A DNA stretch of 64,000 bases from Pseudolachnospira sp051055405 (GTDB lineage Bacteria > Bacillota > Clostridia > Lachnospirales > Lachnospiraceae): positions 2,790,001 to 2,854,000 of the forward strand of contig NZ_CP167068.1 in assembly GCF_051055405.1 (NCBI RefSeq). Reading direction: 5' to 3'. Positions 43,102 through 51,647 of the stretch are shown piece after piece (position 1 is the stretch's first letter; each line of letters opens with the position of its first letter). The notes beneath the pieces are model-generated. The model was given only the letters and a program-made list of their open reading frames with translations, was not told the origin of the DNA and did not search any database. A program made the position numbers and the translations under genes.

Positions 43102-44574
43102 TCAATGATTCAAATTACGATACCGCTCTTTCATTTCCTCCGAACTCCAAAGAGATGCGTTCCGAATTCCCGCTTTCTCCGGATCAAAAACCGGATTTAA
43201 TCCCGACTTTTTCTGACGCTCAAAGTCGTCAATTGCTTTTTTCACAATTCCAGAAAGCAGCAGCAGGCAAATCAGGTTGGTCCAGCACATAAATCCCGTG
43301 CCAATATCGTTCATCGCCCAGACCAGTCCGCCAGATTTCAAAGAACCGAACATCACCATTGCCAGGAAAACCACCTTTAAAGCCAAAAACAGCGGTTTTG
43401 CCTTTTCCTTCTTCTCATCGCTCATGAAAAACACGGCGTTGGTCTCACCGATATAATAAGCGGCCATCAAAGAGGTAAACGAGAAGAAAAATAAAGCAAT
43501 TGCCACAAAAGCGCTTCCCAAATTGCCAAATACCGTACCAGCAGCCGCCTGTGCCCAAGATGCGCCCGCAGCTACACTGCCCATGCCGTTAAAAAGGACC
43601 TCGCCGGTCGCTTCACTGGTCACATTGTAGCATCCGGTCACCAAAACCATCAGCGCCGTAGCCGTGCAGACCAGAAGCGTGTCCACATATACGGATACGC
43701 CCTGGACCATGCCCTGTTTAATGGGATGGGAAACCTCAGCCGCAGCCGCAGACTGGGGCGCCGTACCCATACCGGCGCTGCAGGAATTTACGCCACGTTT
43801 TACACCCCAGACGATAGCCGAACCAACGATACCGCCAAAAATTGCATTCACACCAAAGGCACTGGAGAAAATCAGGCCAAATGTCGCGGGAACCTGTGTG
43901 ATATTCGCTCCCAAAACGATTAAGACCATGACAATATAAGCCACAGACATAAAAGGAACCACATACTGGGATACTACCGCGATTCTTTTTACATTGCCAA
44001 AAATAATCAAAGCCATCAAAACAACGATGATCAGTCCGCCCACCCAGGTCGGAATCTGGAAGGCATTTTCCAGGGAAGTGGTGATAGCGTTTGCATGGAC
44101 GCCAGGAATCAAAAGCAGGTTTCCAACTGCGCAGAAAATGGCAAACAAAACAGCCATCCATTTCTGCCCCAGGGCCTTCTCCATGTAAAAGGCAGGGCCT
44201 CCGCGATATTCACCCAATTTTTTCTCCTTGTAAATTTGGGCCAGCGTACACTCTGCCAGAGAGGTTCCCGCTCCAAAGAATGCCAGAATCCACATCCAAA
44301 ATACAGCTCCGGGGCCTCCAACGGCAATCGCCGTCACCACACCGACGATATTTCCGGTGCCAATCCGCCCGGCCAGAGCCATGGAAAAGGCCTGAAACGG
44401 ACTTACGCCTGCAGCGCTGGCGTTTTTCTCCGCCACCAGCTTAATGGATGTCTTAAAATAGCGAAGCCAGAAAAACCGCGTCCGCACTGCGAAAAAGACA
44501 CCGACAAACAGGCACAGGACGATCATTGCATTTCCCCAAAGAAACCCGCTGACCGTTTTTACAAATGCTTCCAT
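43102..44574 (-). CDS. Alanine/glycine:cation symporter, AGCS family
   Basis: This 490-residue transporter has about 11 transmembrane helices. The AGCS signature lies in QAFSMALAGRIGTGNIVGVV followed by GGPGAVFWMW, and the later GTAPQSAAAAEVSHPIKQG piece is typical. It takes up alanine, glycine or related small amino acids with Na+ or H+. A -24/-12 promoter stands 46 bases upstream, so expression should need sigma-54 and an activator, probably the protein encoded just upstream. AGGAGG precedes the start. Confidence 0.93.
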   Translation of the reverse strand: MEAFVKTVSGFLWGNAMIVLCLFVGVFFAVRTRFFWLRYFKTSIKLVAEKNASAAGVSPFQAFSMALAGRIGTGNIVGVVTAIAVGGPGAVFWMWILAFFGAGTSLAECTLAQIYKEKKLGEYRGGPAFYMEKALGQKWMAVLFAIFCAVGNLLLIPGVHANAITTSLENAFQIPTWVGGLIIVVLMALIIFGNVKRIAVVSQYVVPFMSVAYIVMVLIVLGANITQVPATFGLIFSSAFGVNAIFGGIVGSAIVWGVKRGVNSCSAGMGTAPQSAAAAEVSHPIKQGMVQGVSVYVDTLLVCTATALMVLVTGCYNVTSEATGEVLFNGMGSVAAGASWAQAAAGTVFGNLGSAFVAIALFFFSFTSLMAAYYIGETNAVFFMSDEKKEKAKPLFLALKVVFLAMVMFGSLKSGGLVWAMNDIGTGFMCWTNLICLLLLSGIVKKAIDDFERQKKSGLNPVFDPEKAGIRNASLWSSEEMKERYRNLNH

Positions 44575-44619
44575 AGATTTTATCCTCCTGTCTCATTATG
44601 GATTTTGCTATTATTATGT

Positions 44620-44636
44620 AGCAATTCCTGTGCCAA
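44620..44636 (-). promoter_or_regulatory. Sigma-54 (-24/-12) promoter of the symporter/aminotransferase operon
   Basis: On the minus strand the site reads TTGGCACAGGAATTGCT. It has the invariant GG and GC with correct spacing and a near-perfect match to the TTGGCACGN4TTGCW consensus, about 47 bases before the start codon. Confidence 0.85.
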
Positions 44637-44660
44637 CTTTTTTCTTCTTAGAAGCACCGC

Positions 44661-44732
44661 CATTTTTCGTGGTTTTTGACCTTCCGTTCTCCACGCGTCA
44701 TTTTTTCGGGAGGATGCGCCCCCATTTTTTCG
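44661..44732 (-). promoter_or_regulatory. Candidate activator binding repeats
   Basis: Three CATTTTT(T)CG repeats on the plus strand, at 44661-44669, 44699-44708 and 44723-44732, lie upstream of the -24/-12 promoter and reach the end of the activator gene. Similar CATTTTT motifs occur upstream of the capA promoter (48394, 48425). They may be upstream activator sites, but the motif is short and AT-rich. Confidence 0.3.
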
Positions 44733-44733
44733 A

Positions 44734-46773
44734 TTATTGGGTTTTCAAATATCCCTTTAACAATTCTGCCATCTCCCATCCTTTCTCTGTCAAAGATGTT
44801 CCGCCGCGGCCACGGGAGGTTTCTAACAGTCCAAACCGTTCCAATTCCTGCAGGACGCCCCGCAGCTTTGCCTCCGTACAGCCCTGGCTTTTCAGGGCGG
44901 GTTCGTCCACCAGGCTTCTGCGCCCAGCCGCCTGCCCTTGCGCCGCCCGCAGGCGAATCTGCTCTAAAACCAAAAAAGAAAGGGCCGCCTCCTGTTTTGT
45001 GTGGAGGACAAAATCCAAAAAGGCCTCCGGCGGTCTCTCCTCCTGCTTCCCTGTTTCCTCTTCCTCCGGCTCAAACAGAGAATCCAAATCTTTCCTGCTG
45101 ATTTCTTCCTGGTTCCAATTGGAAAAATACTCAACGCAGTTCCTCAGTTCTCGGATATTTCCCTCCCAGCGATAAGTCTGAAGAAAATCCATCGCTTCCG
45201 GTGTAAACCGATAGGAAACGCCTAACTGCCGCAAAAAGGTATCGATCAAAAGAGGAATGTCCTCCGGCCGTTCCCGCAAAGCAGGAAGCTTCAGCGGAAT
45301 CACATTTAGACGATAATAGAGATCCCGCCGAAACGACCCTTCTTCCAGTTGCTGCTTTAAGTTCCGGTTTGTGGCCGCAATGATACGCACATCCACATCG
45401 ATCACACACTCTCCGCCAATCCGCATGATTTCTTTTTCCTGCAGAACGCGCAAAAGTCTCGTCTGCAAGTGAATCGGCATCTCCCCGATTTCATCCAAAA
45501 ATAAGGTTCCCGTGTTTGCCTGTTCAAATAAGCCGCGCTTCCCGCCCCGAACCGCGCCGGTAAATGCCCCTTCTTCATAGCCAAACAGCTCGCTTTCCAA
45601 TAAAGATTCCGGCAAGGACGCGCAATTCAGCCCCACAAAAGGCCTGTTTTTTCGGGAAGACCCATTGTGGATCGACTGCGCCAACAGTTCTTTCCCTGTA
45701 CCGCTTTCCCCACAGATCAAAATGGAAGACTCGCTTTTTGCATTTTTCTCCGCCAGATCCAACAGATTCTTCATCCGTTCCGACTGGGTGATAATGTCTG
45801 GAAACCAGTATTTTGCCGTATATCCCCGCCCTGGTACGCGATGTTTCACTTTCCCTTCCGGGACATACTCTGCCGTCATATAATTAAGAACGCCGTCCTG
45901 CTGGAAACGTTCCAGATACAGCTGAATCAGGACTTCACGCCCTTGGATTTGGTAGCGTTTTTTCTGGCCCGGCTTCATATTCATGACTGACTGACGGATT
46001 TCCTCTTTCGGAAACAGCCGGATGACGTCCTCCCCGACCATCTCTTCTCCCTGAATTCCGAAAATCTCCTTTGCAAGGGCGTTATACGTTTTAATCTTTC
46101 CCACGCCGTTAAAGGTAATCAGTCCGCGGCTTTCCACCTCGTCCTTTCCTCTATGCTCATCGATATATTGATAGGTAGAGCCATAATTGGCTGGAATAAT
46201 CTCCCGGCAATATGCCTGAATGGCAGGGGATTGAAACAAGAACCCAAGATCCATCGTCACCAAAACATATACCACCGTAGCGATGTCGATCTGACGCTTT
46301 CCAACTTCAATGATCTTCTTGACATATACAGGAACACTCCACCGCTCTCCCGGTGAAATGGCCACTTCCGCTTTCTCCTTTACTTCCACATAAGGCGCAT
46401 AAGGAATCAGCTCGATATCCCGAATTCCCAGATGGTAAAGCTGTTCTACACATTGCAGACTGAGGTTCATGTTAACATTCACCAATAAGGCTTTGGTGCC
46501 TTTCGGAAGCGCCTGAATGGCCTCGTAGCCCTTTCGTGAAAAAGTCAGATTTGCCCGCACGATCCTGGTATCCGGCAATACTTGCTTCCGGGCGATCTGG
46601 AACATATCATCGCTGGATACCAGTACCAAGTCCGCGTCGATCTCTGTATACACAGAACCGTCTTCCATACAGTATCCACAAATAGTAACATAGTCCTTTA
46701 AAGTACGGCGAAAGAGATCGCAATAATCCTTCAGCGCGGACTTGGAATATGCCACGATAGCCAAACGTTTCAT
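44734..46773 (-). CDS. Sigma-54-interacting transcriptional activator
   Basis: This 679-residue bacterial enhancer-binding protein has an N-terminal region of about 200 residues resembling a receptor domain. A PAS-like segment follows (GLITFNGVGKIKTYNALAKE), then an AAA+ domain with Walker A GESGTGKE, the sigma-54 contact loop GAFTGA, Walker B GTLFLDEIGE and the arginine finger region RRDLYYRLNVIPL. The C-terminus is a winged-helix-like region (GVLQELERFGLLETSRGRGG), not the usual Fis-type HTH. It most likely activates the flanking -24/-12 promoters. The signal is unknown. Confidence 0.92.
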   Translation of the reverse strand: MKRLAIVAYSKSALKDYCDLFRRTLKDYVTICGYCMEDGSVYTEIDADLVLVSSDDMFQIARKQVLPDTRIVRANLTFSRKGYEAIQALPKGTKALLVNVNMNLSLQCVEQLYHLGIRDIELIPYAPYVEVKEKAEVAISPGERWSVPVYVKKIIEVGKRQIDIATVVYVLVTMDLGFLFQSPAIQAYCREIIPANYGSTYQYIDEHRGKDEVESRGLITFNGVGKIKTYNALAKEIFGIQGEEMVGEDVIRLFPKEEIRQSVMNMKPGQKKRYQIQGREVLIQLYLERFQQDGVLNYMTAEYVPEGKVKHRVPGRGYTAKYWFPDIITQSERMKNLLDLAEKNAKSESSILICGESGTGKELLAQSIHNGSSRKNRPFVGLNCASLPESLLESELFGYEEGAFTGAVRGGKRGLFEQANTGTLFLDEIGEMPIHLQTRLLRVLQEKEIMRIGGECVIDVDVRIIAATNRNLKQQLEEGSFRRDLYYRLNVIPLKLPALRERPEDIPLLIDTFLRQLGVSYRFTPEAMDFLQTYRWEGNIRELRNCVEYFSNWNQEEISRKDLDSLFEPEEEETGKQEERPPEAFLDFVLHTKQEAALSFLVLEQIRLRAAQGQAAGRRSLVDEPALKSQGCTEAKLRGVLQELERFGLLETSRGRGGTSLTEKGWEMAELLKGYLKTQ

Positions 46774-46813
46774 GGAACCAACTCCTCTCTGACACTTTTT
46801 GCAATATTGCCAA

Positions 46814-46836
46814 ACAGGCAGCTCAAGGCTGCCTGT
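46814..46836 (-). terminator. Hairpin in the leader of the activator gene
   Basis: ACAGGCAGC at 46814-46822 pairs with GCTGCCTGT at 46828-46836. It sits between the promoter and the start codon of the activator gene. It could be a weak terminator for the capA transcript or a leader structure; the following T run is short. Confidence 0.5.
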
Positions 46837-46847
46837 CCGATAGTTCT

Positions 46848-46876
46848 ATCATACTCATATTCTATTCCAACTGCAA
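46848..46876 (-). promoter_or_regulatory. SigmaA promoter of the activator gene
   Basis: On the minus strand TTGCAG (46876-46871) and TATGAT (46853-46848) are separated by 17 bases, about 75 bases before the start codon. Confidence 0.55.
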
Positions 46877-46929
46877 GAGCAAAGTTGCGCTTTCTTCTGC
46901 CTCTTGGCAGTATCCCTTGTCTCCCCCGA

Positions 46930-48273
46930 TCAGGCTTCCCCGGACTTTCTGCTAAAATAAATCCGTCCGTCAGCCGCATCATATTCGAACCGCGTTCCAT
47001 AACAATCGCTTCTGCGATTCATATCCTCCGCAAGATGCTCCGCCACAGCCGGTTCTGCAACCATGGGAAGCCCTCTTTTGATGGGATTCTCCCGCTGCAT
47101 GTCAATATCAATGGGAACCAGACTATATTTCGCCTTTCCGCTCTCATCGTCAATATCTACGACCACCACGAAATGCTCGGAGAAACGACGCTCTGCATAA
47201 AAGCCCTTCCAGGTACCGTCCTCATACCTTGCCCGGAACCCGTGCAGATCGGACGGATACGCATCCGCCGGAAGATGATAGGTATGATACATCTCTGGGG
47301 AAACCATGGAATTTCCGGCTTCAAATTCCATGACCGTACTTCCCAAATCATAGAAAATCGGTTTTCCTTTATAGATTTCTACCCCCCTGGGATAATGGGC
47401 ACCATGGCTGACAAATACGCTGGCGCCGGCGTCAATCGCCTTATGGGCAAAATCCTCCAAAAACTCCGGGGAATAATCCGAATACCAGTTTTCATTTTTC
47501 CCTTCATGGGAATGGACACTGGCAACCACATAGTCGGAACGGCGGGAAGCATCCCGGATACTGCGAAGAAGCGCGTCTTCATCCTCCTTATTCGTATAAT
47601 TCCGAACCTCCGGCTTTTCTCCCTTTTCCACAAAAAGGAAATGCTCCATGGCCGATCCCAGCTTAAAGCTATTCTCCCCCTGCGGCTCCCAGGTCTCCAC
47701 CCGACCGGTTTCATCCATGCTTTCTCTAGTTCCCCAGGCTTTATCGATTGCCTTCAGCTGCTCAAATTGCTCTTCGGTCACATAGTATGTATGCCCCCAG
47801 CGCAGCGGTGCAAGCCCCGGACGAGCCACGGTATCCGCACTGGCATCCGCGCCCAGGGCGCGATCGGACCAGGTAGAAGACGCCGCCACTACGCCCACAC
47901 GTCCCTTTGCCGTATCCAGAAATTTTGCCTTCCGGGCATCCGACAGATTGCGGCCGATGCCGCAGGCCTGTAAGTCTCTTGCTTCCGCCTCCTCGATGGT
48001 ATCCAGGCACCCTCGCCAGCCATAGTCCACCGTATGATTATTGGCGAAATTCACCAGTTTAATGTTCAGATCTACAAACTCATTCAACGTAACCGGATGA
48101 ACCGACGTCAGGTACATGGTAAATCCCGGCGGCGTATCCTGATGGGGCGTGCTGAATTCCGCATTGGCAAACACCGCATCGGCGCTTTTAAAAATTTCCA
48201 CCAGTTTCGGATCGATTCGATTCACCAGATTTCTGCTGGAAAACAAAAAATCCCCGCAAAGTACAACTCGCAT
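46930..48273 (-). CDS. CapA family protein (PGA_cap metallophosphatase fold)
   Basis: This 447-residue protein has the PGA_cap fold. The metal-site motifs are MRVVLCGDFLF at the start, AVFANAEFS, VNFANNHTVDYG and VASVHSHEGKNENWY, then VSHGAHYPRG. CapA-like proteins are linked to poly-gamma-glutamate capsule export but many are cytoplasmic phosphoesterases of unknown role. No signal peptide or membrane helix is present, so a capsule role is doubtful. It has its own -24/-12 promoter 48 bases upstream and stands before the activator gene, so it belongs to the same sigma-54 regulon. Confidence 0.85.
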   Translation of the reverse strand: MRVVLCGDFLFSSRNLVNRIDPKLVEIFKSADAVFANAEFSTPHQDTPPGFTMYLTSVHPVTLNEFVDLNIKLVNFANNHTVDYGWRGCLDTIEEAEARDLQACGIGRNLSDARKAKFLDTAKGRVGVVAASSTWSDRALGADASADTVARPGLAPLRWGHTYYVTEEQFEQLKAIDKAWGTRESMDETGRVETWEPQGENSFKLGSAMEHFLFVEKGEKPEVRNYTNKEDEDALLRSIRDASRRSDYVVASVHSHEGKNENWYSDYSPEFLEDFAHKAIDAGASVFVSHGAHYPRGVEIYKGKPIFYDLGSTVMEFEAGNSMVSPEMYHTYHLPADAYPSDLHGFRARYEDGTWKGFYAERRFSEHFVVVVDIDDESGKAKYSLVPIDIDMQRENPIKRGLPMVAEPAVAEHLAEDMNRRSDCYGTRFEYDAADGRIYFSRKSGEA

Positions 48274-48320
48274 AAATATTCCTCTCTTTCTGCCTGTTCA
48301 TTTCGTCTCTATTTATAATC

Positions 48321-48337
48321 AGCAAATTTCATGCCAA
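48321..48337 (-). promoter_or_regulatory. Sigma-54 (-24/-12) promoter of the capA-like gene
   Basis: The minus strand reads TTGGCATGAAATTTGCT, matching TTGGCAYGN4TTGCW with correct spacing. The start codon is about 48 bases downstream. Confidence 0.8.
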
Positions 48338-48654
48338 TGATGTTTTCCGTGTCTTTTCCCCGATTTTCTATAATTTCCCCCAGCAATATGGGGCATTTTT
48401 TATCCCGTTTTTCTTTTTATCACCCATTTTTCTGTTTTGAAGAAAAACCGAACCTTCTCGCCCTCCTTCTTTGATCTATATTTTAATGGTTTTGTCCTTT
48501 TTTTCTATCCACTATTCGTACATCTCCCTTGAAATATCTCCACGTCTTTTTGCTTTTTTTCCCTTTATTTTCGTCCCATTCTCCCGTAAAATCGGAATTA
48601 TCCTGCGCTTTCTTCCGAAATATATTGATATAGGAGCTTTATCAAAACGGCAAA

Positions 48655-48691
48655 CTGCCGTTCCATAAACCGCTTGTCTATGGAACGGCAG
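48655..48691 (-). terminator. Terminator after the permease gene
   Basis: CTGCCGTTCCATA at 48655-48667 pairs perfectly with TATGGAACGGCAG at 48679-48691, 11 bases after the permease stop. Confidence 0.75.
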
Positions 48692-48701
48692 CCATCATTT
48701 T

Positions 48702-50138
48702 TTACATTACCATAGAAGCAATCGGGTACCCTACCCCTAACAGTACCAAAACTCCCAAAAGTCCCAATAGCGCGCCGTATTTTACAAAAGAGGACATGGA
48801 CGCCCAGCCGGTTCCGGCGGCAATGCCGATATTGGCATGTCCCGGAGGCGTAGCGAAAGCAAAGCTGCCCATGGCGCAGATAACGCCTACCAACGCCGGC
48901 GTATTCAGAGCTCCTGAAGACGCCATGGCAATGGGTATTGCGATGGTAGAACAGATCGTGATCGTTACAATATTGGAGCTGAGATTCGTCTGAATCATCG
49001 CCCAAAGAAGGAAAAACGCGATAATCAGTACCGGAGCCAGACCGCTGGCCACCGGCGACAGCTTCTCCGTCAAAAATGCGCTTAAGCCTACTTCTTCATT
49101 GGTTAACGCTGATCCTAAAACATTGGTAGCCGTACACATGATCACACTGCCCCAAGGCACGCCTTTTTGCATTCCTTCATTAAAGTTCAACAGCGGTTTT
49201 CCCTTGTAAGTAAAAATTGCCAGAAGGGAAGCTCCAAGCATCGGCGGGAAGGCTGTTCCTAAGTCGGAGATAGCAGAGGCAGCCGCGGGTGCAATGGATT
49301 TTAAAATGTCTGGCGCTAACCACAAAAATACAACCAGGCAGGTAACGGCAATCGAGATCTTCTCACCCATTTCCACCGGAGGCAAAGCCTTCTTTAACTC
49401 GGAGGCGTCTACCCCCTCAATTTCCTTTAAGTCAGCCCGATATACCAGTTTAAACATCAACAACATCACCAGGAACATCACGATGCCACAAGGAATACCA
49501 AAAGCCATGTAATTGGCATAGCTGATTGCCTGTCCCGTCATGGATTCATAAACACTCATGCCCGCCAGAGGAAATACATGGGAAATCGGGGTGATGCCCG
49601 CTCCGATGGATGCACTGAATACCAGCCCCATCATCATCATCTGACCGATACGGCTTCCTTTTTCCTGCTTCAGCACCCGATTAATTTCTTCTACGATAGG
49701 AAGAAATACGATGAACAGCACCGAAGGGGACATAAACGCTCCCAGGAAAATCACGGAAGCAAAAAACATTGCCACAAAATACCAAGGACCCTTTTTTGCA
49801 ATGGGCGTTGTGATGAAGAAAATCGCGCACCGCTTTAAAAATGGCGTCTTCGACAACGCATAGGTAACAAGAAACGTACAAATCAAAAACGGAATAATCC
49901 AGTTTCCGTAGCTTCCAGCTAAAACGCCTTTGGCCGTATTAAACCCGGAAACCATCAAGGCCGCCACGATAACGACGCTGGGCCAACCGACATCCACTGC
50001 CAGCCAGAAAATAATCGCCCCGAGCAGGATACCGACTACCTCCATACCATAAGCGTTCATTCCGGCAGGCGGCGGTAGAAAACGAAAACCGATGATACAG
50101 GCCAATGCCGCTAAAATTGAAATCAATCTTTTATTCAT
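48702..50138 (-). CDS. SLC13/DASS-type anion permease
   Basis: This 478-residue membrane protein has about 12 hydrophobic segments. The two half-repeats include FMSPSVLFIVFLPIVEEINR, then the C-terminal LSSNIVTITICSTIAIPIAM and CAMGSFAFATPPGHANIG. These match the divalent anion:Na+ symporter/ArsB-NhaD superfamily. It probably imports di- or tricarboxylates. ATG at 50138 follows AAAGGAG; a longer frame to 50192 lacks a site. It is paired with the FAD oxidoreductase 68 bases upstream, which may act on the same compound, under the divergent LysR regulator. Confidence 0.85.
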   Translation of the reverse strand: MNKRLISILAALACIIGFRFLPPPAGMNAYGMEVVGILLGAIIFWLAVDVGWPSVVIVAALMVSGFNTAKGVLAGSYGNWIIPFLICTFLVTYALSKTPFLKRCAIFFITTPIAKKGPWYFVAMFFASVIFLGAFMSPSVLFIVFLPIVEEINRVLKQEKGSRIGQMMMMGLVFSASIGAGITPISHVFPLAGMSVYESMTGQAISYANYMAFGIPCGIVMFLVMLLMFKLVYRADLKEIEGVDASELKKALPPVEMGEKISIAVTCLVVFLWLAPDILKSIAPAAASAISDLGTAFPPMLGASLLAIFTYKGKPLLNFNEGMQKGVPWGSVIMCTATNVLGSALTNEEVGLSAFLTEKLSPVASGLAPVLIIAFFLLWAMIQTNLSSNIVTITICSTIAIPIAMASSGALNTPALVGVICAMGSFAFATPPGHANIGIAAGTGWASMSSFVKYGALLGLLGVLVLLGVGYPIASMVM

Positions 50139-50206
50139 ATTGCATGCTCCTTTCTCTATGGTACTTTCCACAACTTCTACACGCCTTACCAATATGACTT
50201 TATCCT

Positions 50207-51463
50207 TTACAGGATTGCCTTTTGGCGAAGCAATTCTCTCCGAATCGCCATCAAATTCTCTTCTTTCTCAGCGCCCAAAGCAGCGGCTACGCCTGCACCA
50301 TGACCGGTAGCGAAGCCGCATCCCATCACCCGCACAGCGCCGTAAGCAACAGAATCGCAGGAAATCGTTCGACCGCCGCACCACAAATTCCGGCAGTTTT
50401 TCGGTCTCAGAGCATCCAGCGGAATGGAAAAAGAAAAGTGGTCGGGAAGCTTCTGGTAAGAGTCCAGCTTGTCGATACTTTTATGAATTTCCGGCGACCA
50501 GCCGCATCTGGCAATCCCGTCAAAAATTTGTTTTTTCCCAAAAACCTCCGCTGGGGTCATGACATATTTTCCTACAATCCGTCGCCCTTCCCGAATCCCG
50601 ATTTTGGGCCCAGTCTGAATCAACACAGCCTTCTCCAGTCCAGGAAGAAAACGCCGGAATGCCTCTACATAGGCACGTGCTTGTTTTCTGGCATTGATCT
50701 CAGCCTTTGTCAACTCTTCACAGCTTAAATCCCGGTGGCTATGGCTGGGAATAAAAAAGGTCATGATGTCTTCCCCTTGACGCCAAGCCATCCCTCCGGC
50801 ATCACGTACCAAAAACGGAATCCCAGCATCGCGGCCCTTACGGATCGCCTCCTTGATTGACGCCAAATCAATCTCGGCATCCGGCGCCACATGCGCTACC
50901 CGAAAAGCCATCGTTGCCAACTGCAGAGCGCCCTTTTCATCGCCGCGCACAGTATCGCAGCCAGCTAAAAACGCTACATTAGCCTCTCCCGTCGCATCGA
51001 CAAAACTATCCGCCTGGATTTCCAGCGTTCCCTCGTCGTCCATACAGAGGATGCCGCTGATCTGTTCTCCCTGGCGGTATACACGAGCCAACTGGCAATG
51101 AAGCAGTACATCCACGGAGGAATTTTCCATCATCAAATCCAGGCCATACTTGACAGCTTCCGGATGAATCGGAATAATATGATTCCCGGTCAGCGACTTC
51201 ACCGGCGAGATATCTTCCCCCAGTTTCTTTAGCAGCTCCAAAAGCTCTACACCGACGCCTCCTACCACCAGGTTCGGCTTCTCCCCTCTGGTATAAAAAC
51301 CACAGTAGGATAAAATATTCGCGTGAGTGGCTTCTCCCCCTAGATAGGGGTTTCTCTCGATCAGAAGCGTTTTCGCCCCAGCTCTGGCTGCCCCCAAAGC
51401 GGCTGCCACGCCGGCGGAGCCTCCGCCTGCCACCACTACGTCATACCGATAGGTACGATTCAT
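50207..51463 (-). CDS. FAD-dependent oxidoreductase (FAD_oxidored family)
   Basis: This 418-residue flavoprotein opens with the Rossmann motif DVVVAGGGSAGVAAALGAA and an acidic FAD-ribose site (LLIERNPYLGG). The FAD_oxidored family pattern follows, including FVDATGEANVAFLAGCD and the end CDSVAYGAVRVMGCGFATGHGAG. Homologues oxidise small carboxylates or are of unknown role. No signal peptide. It is the first gene of the operon with the anion permease, divergent from LysR at 51648, and likely controlled by it. Confidence 0.85.
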   Translation of the reverse strand: MNRTYRYDVVVAGGGSAGVAAALGAARAGAKTLLIERNPYLGGEATHANILSYCGFYTRGEKPNLVVGGVGVELLELLKKLGEDISPVKSLTGNHIIPIHPEAVKYGLDLMMENSSVDVLLHCQLARVYRQGEQISGILCMDDEGTLEIQADSFVDATGEANVAFLAGCDTVRGDEKGALQLATMAFRVAHVAPDAEIDLASIKEAIRKGRDAGIPFLVRDAGGMAWRQGEDIMTFFIPSHSHRDLSCEELTKAEINARKQARAYVEAFRRFLPGLEKAVLIQTGPKIGIREGRRIVGKYVMTPAEVFGKKQIFDGIARCGWSPEIHKSIDKLDSYQKLPDHFSFSIPLDALRPKNCRNLWCGGRTISCDSVAYGAVRVMGCGFATGHGAGVAAALGAEKEENLMAIRRELLRQKAIL

Positions 51464-51509
51464 CTCCGTCTCCTTTCTTTTATTTGTTACCTACACTATA
51501 ACGAAACTC

Positions 51510-51548
51510 TTGACAAAAGAAAAATAGTCTTTTATAGTTTTTTCTATA
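51510..51548 (+). promoter_or_regulatory. LysR promoter with overlapping dyad operator
   Basis: TTGACA at 51510-51515 and TATAGT at 51533-51538 are separated by 17 bases. The dyad TATAG-N6-CTATA at 51533-51548 overlaps the -10, a typical place for LysR autoregulation. Confidence 0.55.
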
Positions 51549-51647
51549 AGCAATGATTATATCTAAAAATAATAGTGATAGGCACCTACAGAAAGGAATC
51601 CGAATCCCATCTATCTTTCTTATGGAAAAATCATTAAAGGAGGAATC

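Larger units (their letters stand above)
48274..48701. other. Regulatory gap between capA-like and permease genes
   Basis: This region contains the sigma-54 promoter at 48321-48337, two CATTTTT motifs at about 48394 and 48425, and a terminator at 48655-48691. The middle is T-rich on the plus strand. No gene is convincing. Confidence 0.5.

Noticed and set aside
46784..46812. TTGGCAATATTGC on the minus strand as a third sigma-54 promoter
   Set aside because: The GG to GC spacing is too short for a -24/-12 site.
48471..48668. Small plus-strand ORF with a hydrophobic start in the regulatory gap
   Set aside because: No ribosome binding site, T-rich composition, and its end runs into the permease terminator.
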